Source: Pasteurellaceae bacterium LFhippo2
Lineage (GTDB): Bacteria; Pseudomonadota; Gammaproteobacteria; Enterobacterales; Pasteurellaceae
Length of the DNA stretch: 64,000 nt
Reading direction: 5' to 3'
Assembly: GCA_029852775.1 (NCBI GenBank)
Contig: LEKJ01000018.1
Coordinates: 41,050 to 105,049, forward strand
Of this stretch, positions 57,878-64,000 are shown piece after piece. Each line of letters opens with the position of its first letter. The first letter of the stretch is position 1. A program made the translations under genes and the position numbers. The notes below the pieces were generated by a model. It ran no database searches. It was given only the letters and a program-made list of their open reading frames with translations, and was not told the origin of the DNA.

Positions 57878-59020
57878 TTAGCAGAAGTGATGAATAAGTT
57901 TGATCAGTAAATCTCTTGTGGGTTGAATAAATTGTGTATCTAAATATTCATTTGGCTGATGAGCTTGCTCAATTGAACCCGGGCCTAAAACTAAAGTAGG
58001 GCAGAGTTGATTGATAAAAGGGGCTTCGGTACAGTAGTTCACTGCTTCGCATTTTTCACCTAATAATTTTTCGACCACTTGTACCACTTGAGCAGAATGT
58101 TCGCATTCATAGCCTGGGATTCCATCGTGTAGATGACGAATTTGAATGCGATCTCCCCATTGCTCAATAAGGGGAGCTAGGTTTTGACGCATTAAATCTT
58201 CAAGGTCTTGAACGGCAAGATTTGGTAATGGACGCATATCCAATTGTAATTCACAGCACGCACAAATACGGTTTATCGCGTCACCACCTTGAATATTACC
58301 AAAATTCATTGTTGGATAAGGTACTTCAAAAAGGTCGTTACGATATTTCTGTTTGAGCTGATCGCGCATTGTCATCATTCTGCCAGTCACTTCGTGCATA
58401 ATTTCAATGGCATTAATCCCTTTGGCAGGATCACTAGAATGTCCAGAGTGACCAATAACTCGAATTGCTTCTCCCATATGACCTTTATGGGCGCGAATCG
58501 GTTTGAGTGATGTAGGTTCACCAATAATCGCACAATCAGGACGAATATGTGCGTGTTGAGCAAAGGTTCTTGCACCAACCATTGTTGTTTCTTCATCTGC
58601 AGTAGCCAAAATTCGCAAAGGCTTAGTTAATTTTGACAGATCAATTTGGCTTACCGCATCGACTACAAAAGCAAAAAAGCCTTTCATATCCGCAGTACCT
58701 AATCCATATAGCTTGCCATCTTTCTCCGTTAAATCGAAAGGATTAAAATTCCAACGCCCTTCATCGAATGGTACTGTATCAGAGTGTCCAGCCAATAATA
58801 AGCCGCCTTCCCCCTCACCATAAGTAGCAAGTAAATTATATTTATTACGACTTCCTTCAACTTTGATTATTTCCGTTTTGAAACCAAAATCGGCAAGCCA
58901 AGTTGCCAATAAATCAATTAAAGGTTTGTTTGATTGATCGCTAATTTCTTCCAAGCTACTGATAGTTGGAATCGCAATAAGCTGACGATAACGTTCGATG
59001 AGAGAAAGCTGAGTTGCCAT
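57878..59020 (-). CDS. argE: Acetylornithine deacetylase
   Basis: A 380-residue M20-family zinc hydrolase that releases ornithine from N-acetylornithine. Metal ligands and catalytic residues are His79 and Asp81 in GHSDTVPFD, the bridging Asp in GTADMKGFF, the Glu pair in [11 protein letters not shown], and a terminal His in [10 protein letters not shown]. Length matches E. coli ArgE (383). Its ATG overlaps the stop of the upstream membrane gene as TAATG. Confidence 0.95.
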   Translation of the reverse strand: MATQLSLIERYRQLIAIPTISSLEEISDQSNKPLIDLLATWLADFGFKTEIIKVEGSRNKYNLLATYGEGEGGLLLAGHSDTVPFDEGRWNFNPFDLTEKDGKLYGLGTADMKGFFAFVVDAVSQIDLSKLTKPLRILATADEETTMVGARTFAQHAHIRPDCAIIGEPTSLKPIRAHKGHMGEAIRVIGHSGHSSDPAKGINAIEIMHEVTGRMMTMRDQLKQKYRNDLFEVPYPTMNFGNIQGGDAINRICACCELQLDMRPLPNLAVQDLEDLMRQNLAPLIEQWGDRIQIRHLHDGIPGYECEHSAQVVQVVEKLLGEKCEAVNYCTEAPFINQLCPTLVLGPGSIEQAHQPNEYLDTQFIQPTRDLLIKLIHHFC

Positions 59021-59784
59021 TATCTAACCTGTTTTAAAATATTAAAGCCTAAACGAATTTCCCATAGCATAATTGCATAAAGACTGATACGTTCTAAAAT
59101 TGCTAGAAAGCTAGTGTCTAAAAGTAACGTAATTAAAATTACTGCTATCCCAATTAGTCCAGCAATAATGCTGAAAAATTTAAAGCATTTAAATTGTTCT
59201 GATTTAATCCCTAGTCCTACTAGCAACATTGTTAAGTTACCAAAGATAAAGGTTAAGCTTGCACCTAAACTTTGCAATCCTCCATCAGTAAATTTGCCTC
59301 CTTGCGTAGAAGAGAGAATAAGCATTCCACCACTAAAAAGTAAAGCAGATAATGCGGCAAGTATTCTAAAACGGCTTGAAAGTTGCGTAGCACCTAACAG
59401 ATAAATCACTAAAAATGCACAACCTTGAATAAAAAATATTGCTCGCATAGTGAAAGAGAGCGGAGATAAATTGATTGTTTGATTATCAATAATAGTGCCT
59501 AAAGGCATTAATAATTCAAGGGTAGAGTGTTTTACATAAGCACTAATTAGCGAAGTCTCACTAAATAAAATTGTGATGAGTTCACCAAATAGATAATAGA
59601 GACCTAAGAATGCTGAAAGTACCGCAATAAATTTAATACTAAGTGTATGGCTAACTCGTACGCAAGGATACATTAAAAGGGGATAAAATTTCACCCCAAA
59701 AGAGCCGTTAGTAAAGTAGTCTTCAACTTTTTGATATTTTTGTTCGGCTTGAGTTGCCCATTTTTTTAGTTTTTCTAATTTCAT
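59020..59784 (-). CDS. Uncharacterised six- to seven-helix membrane protein
   Basis: A 254-residue protein. A basic, soluble N-terminus ([20 protein letters not shown]) precedes about six or seven hydrophobic helices. No named family is recognised, though the [13 protein letters not shown] stretch recalls several DUF membrane families. It directly precedes argE and is translationally coupled to it. Co-expression with an arginine enzyme suggests, but does not show, a link with amino-acid metabolism. Confidence 0.7.
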   Translation of the reverse strand: MKLEKLKKWATQAEQKYQKVEDYFTNGSFGVKFYPLLMYPCVRVSHTLSIKFIAVLSAFLGLYYLFGELITILFSETSLISAYVKHSTLELLMPLGTIIDNQTINLSPLSFTMRAIFFIQGCAFLVIYLLGATQLSSRFRILAALSALLFSGGMLILSSTQGGKFTDGGLQSLGASLTFIFGNLTMLLVGLGIKSEQFKCFKFFSIIAGLIGIAVILITLLLDTSFLAILERISLYAIMLWEIRLGFNILKQVR

Positions 59785-59805
59785 AGTTAAGTTTTAATTT
59801 ACAGC

Positions 59806-60717
59806 CTATTTAGGGAGTTTATTATGTTTTTCAGGGATAACCAATTTATGATTTTGTTCTAGTAAATACCACAAGGCTTGATTATTTGTTATAGAATCAA
59901 GAGAAGATACATTCTCGTTGAGTTGTACTTTTTTTACGCCTACAAGAGTGCATAAAGAAACATAATGACTGCCTAAAACCATCGAGAGAGGTATATTTTC
60001 GGCATTATGCAAAGGTGCATATTCACAGCTAAAATGAGCTGCTACTCTACGTGATGCAAACTGCATTCCTAACTCTTCAAAGAATTTTCGATAAACAGCA
60101 CAAAGAAATAAATCCTCCACGTGGGCAACATGATTTTTTGCGTAACTCCATTTCATTTCTAGTGGAATGTGCTGAAATTGAGAATATGGGTAAACCATCA
60201 TAGGAAGATTGTATTGTCGTGGAGCTCGCATTAATCGGAGACTACGTAAGCTGAATCCGCCATTTTGTAATTCATAATGATTTTCTGGAAAGTTATCTTT
60301 ATTAGCAAAAAAGTACGGCGCAAATTTTCGTTCTATAAGTTGATTATTTTCAATATGTGCTACTTCAGGTAAGGGGGCTCCAATATAGTCATAATTAAAA
60401 TACTCATCTTTCCATTGATTACCATTAGTTACCCAGCCATCATTTTGTACGACTAGGCAAAAATCCGTTTGAATCAAATCACCTAACCCGTAGATCATAA
60501 AGAGATTATATTCAAAATAACTAAAGGGCTTACAAGGGATATGCTGAATATAATCAGGACAGTGTTCTGGCTTTTCAGGACTAACAAGTAAACATTTTAG
60601 ATCGCTAATTTTATCTTTTAATTCAAGATAACTCGTTTCTATAGCATAAGCAGAACCTTGAGCATAACCTTGATGTCCCGTTACGCTCGCAATTGTCATT
60701 GAAGGTTGTTTGTTCAT
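59806..60717 (-). CDS. DUF5672-family protein, glycosyltransferase-like
   Basis: A 303-residue soluble protein. The central stretch FCLVVQNDGWVTNGNQWKDE and YDYIGAPLPEV, followed by LQNGGFSLRSLRLM, is characteristic of DUF5672 proteins that occur in polysaccharide gene clusters and look like glycosyltransferases. Aspartates in HVEDLFLC may be part of the active site. I start at the ATG at 60717 (MNKQPSMTIASV, AAGGAT upstream). It is divergent from metK and followed by the membrane gene at 59020. Confidence 0.78.
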   Translation of the reverse strand: MNKQPSMTIASVTGHQGYAQGSAYAIETSYLELKDKISDLKCLLVSPEKPEHCPDYIQHIPCKPFSYFEYNLFMIYGLGDLIQTDFCLVVQNDGWVTNGNQWKDEYFNYDYIGAPLPEVAHIENNQLIERKFAPYFFANKDNFPENHYELQNGGFSLRSLRLMRAPRQYNLPMMVYPYSQFQHIPLEMKWSYAKNHVAHVEDLFLCAVYRKFFEELGMQFASRRVAAHFSCEYAPLHNAENIPLSMVLGSHYVSLCTLVGVKKVQLNENVSSLDSITNNQALWYLLEQNHKLVIPEKHNKLPK

Positions 60718-60783
60718 AAGAATATCCTTTTGGAAAAATTTTGCTAAATTTACCATAAATTGCAATTATTGCGGAAAAATAAT

Positions 60784-60828
60784 TTGTCATGCTCGCCTAA
60801 AAAATATATTATAGACGTCTAGATGGAA
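60784..60828 (+). promoter_or_regulatory. metK promoter with overlapping MetJ operator
   Basis: TTGTCA (60784-60789), 17 bases, TATTAT (60807-60812). Immediately after comes AGACGTCT (60813-60820), a perfect met box, and AGATGGAA (60821-60828), a degenerate second box. The start near 60819 would be covered by MetJ. SAM is the corepressor of MetJ, so this is end-product control. Confidence 0.82.
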
Positions 60829-60852
60829 ATACTTCCAAACCAGAATTTTCAT

Positions 60853-60910
60853 ACAAGCGGTTAGATTAAGCAAATATTTTGCAAAATTTTCGTAAGATCT
60901 GACCGCTTGC
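60853..60910. repeat. Uptake-signal dyad in the metK leader
   Basis: ACAAGCGGTTAGAT (exact core, 60853-60861) faces ATCTGACCGCTTGC (60902-60910, one base off) across an AT-rich loop. No T-run follows, so it should not terminate; it would place a large hairpin in the metK 5' leader. Confidence 0.7.
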
Positions 60911-60948
60911 TTATTGTTAAAAGTTAAATAAATCAAAAGGATAGAAAA

Positions 60949-62103
60949 ATGGCAATTAACCTATTTACTTCTGAATCGGTGTCTGAAGGACATCCGGATA
61001 AAATCGCAGACCAAATTTCAGATGCAGTATTAGATGAAATCTTAAAGCAAGACCCTAAAGCGCGTGTTGCGTGTGAAACTTACGTGAAAACAGGTATGGC
61101 ATTAGTAGGTGGTGAGATTACCACTTCTGCTTGGGTAGATATTGAAAACTTAACTCGCCAAGTAATCTGCGATATCGGTTATACCCACTCAGATATGGGC
61201 TTTGATGCACACTCTTGTGCAGTGTTAAATGCGATTGGTAAACAATCACCAGATATCAACCAAGGTGTTGACCGTTCAAGCCCATTAGAGCAAGGTGCAG
61301 GTGACCAAGGTATTATGTTCGGTTATGCAACAAATGAAACAGAAGTATTAATGCCAGCGCCAATTACTTATGCGCACCGTTTAATGGAGCAACAAGCAAA
61401 AGTTCGTAAATCAGGTAAATTAGACTGGTTACGTCCAGATGCGAAAAGCCAATTAACTTTCATCTACGAAGATAACAAAATCAAAGGTATTGATGCCGTT
61501 GTTCTTTCAACGCAACACGCTGAATCTGTATCACAAAAAGATGTATACGAAGGTGTAATGGAAGAGATCATTAAGCCAGTTCTTCCAAGTGAATGGTTAA
61601 GTGCGAATACCAAATACTTTATCAACCCAACAGGCCGTTTTGTAATTGGTGGTCCAATGGGTGACTGTGGTCTAACAGGTCGTAAAATTATCGTAGATAC
61701 TTACGGCGGTGCGGCACGTCACGGTGGCGGAGCATTCTCTGGTAAAGATCCATCAAAAGTGGACCGTTCAGCAGCGTACGCAGCACGTTATGTAGCGAAA
61801 AACATCGTAGCGGCTGGTTTAGCTGATCGTTGTGAAATCCAGCTTTCTTATGCTATCGGTATCGCAGAGCCAACATCTATCATGGTAGAAACATTTGGTA
61901 CTGGCAAAGTAGCTAACGAAGTATTAGTGAAATTAATTCGTGAATTCTTCGATTTACGCCCTTACGGTTTAATCCAAATGTTAGATTTAATCCGCCCAAT
62001 CTACCGTGAAACAGCGGCTTACGGTCACTTTGGTCGTGAACATTTCCCTTGGGAAAAAACAGACAAAGCAGCAGCATTACGCGAAGCAGCGGGTTTAAAA
62101 TAA
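60949..62103 (+). CDS. metK: S-adenosylmethionine synthetase
   Basis: A 384-residue enzyme that makes SAM from methionine and ATP. Seen: [32 protein letters not shown] (methionine and ATP loop), [20 protein letters not shown] (phosphate loop) and the C-terminal [13 protein letters not shown]. Length equals E. coli MetK. Codon use is that of a highly expressed gene. It ends in a terminator and is followed by a methyltransferase gene. Confidence 0.97.
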   Translation: MAINLFTSESVSEGHPDKIADQISDAVLDEILKQDPKARVACETYVKTGMALVGGEITTSAWVDIENLTRQVICDIGYTHSDMGFDAHSCAVLNAIGKQSPDINQGVDRSSPLEQGAGDQGIMFGYATNETEVLMPAPITYAHRLMEQQAKVRKSGKLDWLRPDAKSQLTFIYEDNKIKGIDAVVLSTQHAESVSQKDVYEGVMEEIIKPVLPSEWLSANTKYFINPTGRFVIGGPMGDCGLTGRKIIVDTYGGAARHGGGAFSGKDPSKVDRSAAYAARYVAKNIVAAGLADRCEIQLSYAIGIAEPTSIMVETFGTGKVANEVLVKLIREFFDLRPYGLIQMLDLIRPIYRETAAYGHFGREHFPWEKTDKAAALREAAGLK

Positions 62104-62117
62104 TTTAAATCTTTCGG

Positions 62118-62145
62118 ATCCCTCTTTTTAAAGAGGGATTTTTTC
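62118..62145 (+). terminator. Terminator after metK
   Basis: ATCCCTCTTT-TT-AAAGAGGGAT followed by TTTTTTC, 15 bases after the stop. Confidence 0.88.
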
Positions 62146-62160
62146 TACAGGAAAATCACA

Positions 62161-62904
62161 ATGAAAAATTTTTGGGAAATTGCCATTAAACCTAGTATAG
62201 AACAATTAGCACCAACTCATATTATTGAAATTGGTTCAGATAAAGGTTTTAACACTCGCAAGGTTTTATCTTATTGCATTGAAAATAATTGCCGATTTAC
62301 AGCGATTGATCCTTTTCCTCAATTTGATTATCAAACAATGGAGAAGGAATCTAATGGCTTATTTAAAATGGTCACGGATCTGAGCTTAAATGTTTTAAAA
62401 GATCTTGAGCCAGCAGATGTAGCTTTAATTGATGGCGATCATAACTGGTATACGGTTTACAATGAATTAGATCAAATTTTTGCTAACCGAAAAGCAGATA
62501 AAACATTGCCAGTTTGCTTTTTCCACGACACAGGTTGGCCTTATGCCCGCCGAGATATGTATTATAACCCTGAAAATATTCCAAAATCACATATTAAGCC
62601 CCACGCAAAAGGCGGAATGTTTATTACTAATCCTGAATTATTTAATATTGGTTTTAATAACAATTTATATAACGCCTTAACTGAAGGTGGAGAAAAGAAT
62701 GGTGTATTAACAGCTATTGAAGATTTTGTTTCGGATAGTAGTCATAATTTAACGCTTTATTCTTTTGATGGACTACATGGACTCAGTATTCTCTTTGAAG
62801 GAACCGAACAAAATCATCAGATTTTTTCTCCATTTGATATTCAGAAGAAAATAGCATTACTGACTGAATACCACCGATTAGGCCAATTCTATCAAGTGAG
62901 ATAG
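62161..62904 (+). CDS. Class I SAM-dependent methyltransferase
   Basis: A 247-residue protein of the Methyltransf_24/CmcI-like group. Motif I is HIIEIGSDKGFNTRKVLS (about 20-37), the acidic end of strand two is FTAIDPFPQFD, and VALIDGDHNWYTVYNELDQI carries the group's DGDH motif. The CFFHDTGWPYARRDMYY segment may bind metal or substrate. Related proteins modify sugars or natural products; the substrate is unknown. It directly follows the metK terminator, so it needs readthrough or its own promoter. Confidence 0.82.
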   Translation: MKNFWEIAIKPSIEQLAPTHIIEIGSDKGFNTRKVLSYCIENNCRFTAIDPFPQFDYQTMEKESNGLFKMVTDLSLNVLKDLEPADVALIDGDHNWYTVYNELDQIFANRKADKTLPVCFFHDTGWPYARRDMYYNPENIPKSHIKPHAKGGMFITNPELFNIGFNNNLYNALTEGGEKNGVLTAIEDFVSDSSHNLTLYSFDGLHGLSILFEGTEQNHQIFSPFDIQKKIALLTEYHRLGQFYQVR

Positions 62905-62951
62905 ATATTTTAAGGGGGCTACCAAATAGCTCCCATTTATATGGAGCACTA

Positions 62952-63707
62952 ATGTTGATAGATTCCCACCTTCATCTCGTTCAATACAACGATCAACAAA
63001 TCACTCAAATTATTTCTAACCCCAATATTGCTGGTGTTATTGCGGTTAGTACCGATTTTCAAAGTCTTTTACGCTTAGAACAACTGCAACAACAATTCCC
63101 TAAAATTCACATTTGCGCAGGTTTTCATCCAGAACAACCTTTACCTACCCAAGTTGAAAAAGCACAATTATTTAACTGGATTGCAAAAAATCACGCAAAA
63201 CTGACCGCTATTGGTGAAGTTGGCTTACCGCACTATCTTAAACGTGAAAATCCAAATTTAGATTATCAAGCTTATATCGATTTGCTTGAAGAGTTTATGC
63301 TTATTAGCAAGCGGTTTGATTTGCCCTTAAATTTACATATCGTTTATGACGATACCCAAATCGCCCTTGATTTGCTCACCAAGCACCAAATCCAAAAAGC
63401 CCATTTTCACTGGTTTAAAGCCAGTGATGAGATGCTTCAAAAAGTTCTCGCCACCAATTATCTAGTAAGCATTACCTCTGATATTTTAGTGAATCCTAAA
63501 ACTCAACGAGTTGCAGAGCTATTTCCATTAGAAAGAATAATGATTGAAACCGATGGACCGTGGCAGCATGACGGCTTTGATATTTGTGATATCGAAGGGC
63601 AGTTAAATGCAGTGATTGGCAAAATCGCAGAGATTAAAAAAACATCTATTCAGCAAGTAATATTCCAAACAGATTTGAATGCCCAGCAGCTCTATCTTCT
63701 TAAATAA
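62952..63707 (+). CDS. TatD-family metal-dependent hydrolase
   Basis: A 251-residue TIM-barrel amidohydrolase-like protein. Metal ligands follow the TatD pattern: DSHLHL at the N-terminus, Glu in IGEVGLPHY, His in LNLHIVYDD and KAHFHWFKAS, and Asp in IMIETDGPW. TatD relatives are deoxyribonucleases or exonucleases acting in DNA repair and turnover. This is a short member, close to the YjjV/YabD branch, so activity on DNA is inferred. It is 47 bases from the methyltransferase gene. Confidence 0.88.
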   Translation: MLIDSHLHLVQYNDQQITQIISNPNIAGVIAVSTDFQSLLRLEQLQQQFPKIHICAGFHPEQPLPTQVEKAQLFNWIAKNHAKLTAIGEVGLPHYLKRENPNLDYQAYIDLLEEFMLISKRFDLPLNLHIVYDDTQIALDLLTKHQIQKAHFHWFKASDEMLQKVLATNYLVSITSDILVNPKTQRVAELFPLERIMIETDGPWQHDGFDICDIEGQLNAVIGKIAEIKKTSIQQVIFQTDLNAQQLYLLK

Positions 63708-63712
63708 ATTTT

Positions 63713-63778
63713 GTGATCTATTTCACATTTTCTCTTGAAATCCCCTTGACAATCCCAATTTATAGTCTTGCTAGCATA
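63713..63778 (+). promoter_or_regulatory. CRP-type promoter facing the insertion sequence
   Basis: TGTGATCTATTTCACA (63713-63728) is a perfect TGTGA-N6-TCACA site. TTGACA follows at 63747-63752. A weak -10 would lie near 63770-63778 (TGCTAGCAT), placing the CRP site about 61 bases before the start. The next thing downstream is the insertion sequence. Confidence 0.55.
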
Positions 63779-63780
63779 GG

Positions 63781-64000
63781 TAGATACTGTCTCTCAACCC
63801 CAAAGTCAAATTGTTTTTTGCACTAAGCTAAAATAGTTTGCGGCTGATAAACAGATTTGTTCTTTAACACCCCAAAGCAGATATGTACTAAACGACGCAT
63901 TGCAGCACCAATAGCTTGCATTTTGGTTTTACCCTTAGCAAGTAATCGCTCGTAATGCGCTTTAATATCAGGGTTATAGCTTTTAGCTGAAACAGCTGGC
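63781..64000 (-). mobile_element. IS110/IS1111-family insertion sequence, right end
   Basis: The window ends inside the element. The exact end is not visible because this family has no clear terminal inverted repeats; it must lie between the TatD gene stop (63707) and the transposase stop at 63823, and I place it near 63781 only by the change in sequence character after the CRP-type promoter. Confidence 0.55.
63823..64000 (-). CDS. IS110/IS1111-family transposase, C-terminal part
   Basis: Partial: the last 58 codons and the stop are seen; the 5' part lies beyond the window. The translated end reads SYNPDIKAHYERLLAKGKTK, then MQAIGAAMRRLVHICFGVLK and NKSVYQPQTILA. This is the C-terminal pattern of Transposase_20 proteins (short loop, AxxAAMRRL, hydrophobic helix). 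These DEDD transposases insert site-specifically with few or no terminal repeats. There is no sign of frameshift in the visible piece. Confidence 0.82.
   Translation of the reverse strand, partial: PAVSAKSYNPDIKAHYERLLAKGKTKMQAIGAAMRRLVHICFGVLKNKSVYQPQTILA

Noticed and set aside
63762-63767. TATAGT as the -10 of the right-end promoter
   Set aside because: Only nine bases from TTGACA, far too close for a working pair.

Overview
This window is chromosomal DNA from a member of the Pasteurellaceae, most likely of the Actinobacillus/Mannheimia branch. The evidence is the protein families present, the AT-rich base composition, and the 9-base DNA uptake signal ACAAGCGGT. I found 16 exact copies of that signal on the two strands. 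This is the Apl-type uptake sequence; the Haemophilus type is AAGTGCGGT. Most of the window is ordinary housekeeping sequence. Six-frame shadows were set aside, and starts were moved to the best ribosome-binding site where the longest reading frame ran into a repeat or an upstream extension.

Layout. 1-3.4 kb: dxs (cut by the window edge), suhB and a SpoU-family RNA methyltransferase. 3.4-7.1 kb: a small accessory-looking block with an orphan FtsK-gamma-domain protein, two tandem sirtuins (cobB and a divergent Sir2), a beta-helix protein of prophage type and a HAD 5'-nucleotidase. 7.1-13.7 kb: pepT and a complete oligopeptide ABC importer (oppA, oppB, oppC, fused oppDF). 13.8-18.4 kb: ruvAB under a LexA box, and potABC without potD. 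18.6-26.9 kb: rnt, gloA, a membrane protein, ydbH-ynbE (envelope lipid transport), an ArcD-type antiporter, mmuM and carbonic anhydrase. 27-31 kb: cspD, a DUF1439 protein, a tiny lipoprotein, lolA, trpR-mtgA and rimK. 31-36.4 kb: gltS, yidE, moeA-moeB and tRNA-Asn. 36.5-45 kb: gapA, ubiH, selD, msrB, a pair of very small membrane proteins, kdkA, folE-truA and argG. 45-57 kb: a two-domain glycosyltransferase, pbpG, bamE, yejK, ridA-pgeF, a thiosulfate-type transporter with its TusA-like partner, yihI, a DUF2489 protein, hemN and lptD. 57-64 kb: an AEC transporter, argE with an upstream membrane gene, a DUF5672 protein, metK under a MetJ box, a methyltransferase, a TatD hydrolase, and the end of an IS110/IS1111-type insertion sequence.

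Envelope biogenesis is a recurring theme: lolA, bamE, lptD, kdkA, ydbH-ynbE, mtgA, pbpG and the glycosyltransferase. Several regulatory sites can be read directly: a LexA box at ruvA, a MetJ box at metK, CRP sites near gapA, cspD and the right end, a strong promoter at tRNA-Asn, and a hairpin that buries the ribosome-binding site of cspD.

The least expected non-coding feature is a family of short hairpins anchored on GTAGG, with several different palindromic cores. They lie between genes, often as inverted pairs (1132, 7053, 11925, 14869, 23569, 25050, 39024, 52990). They look like REP/BIME elements. A second family of double-hairpin repeats has two copies (8370 and 51733). I saw no CRISPR array, no rRNA, no prophage and no obvious defence locus.
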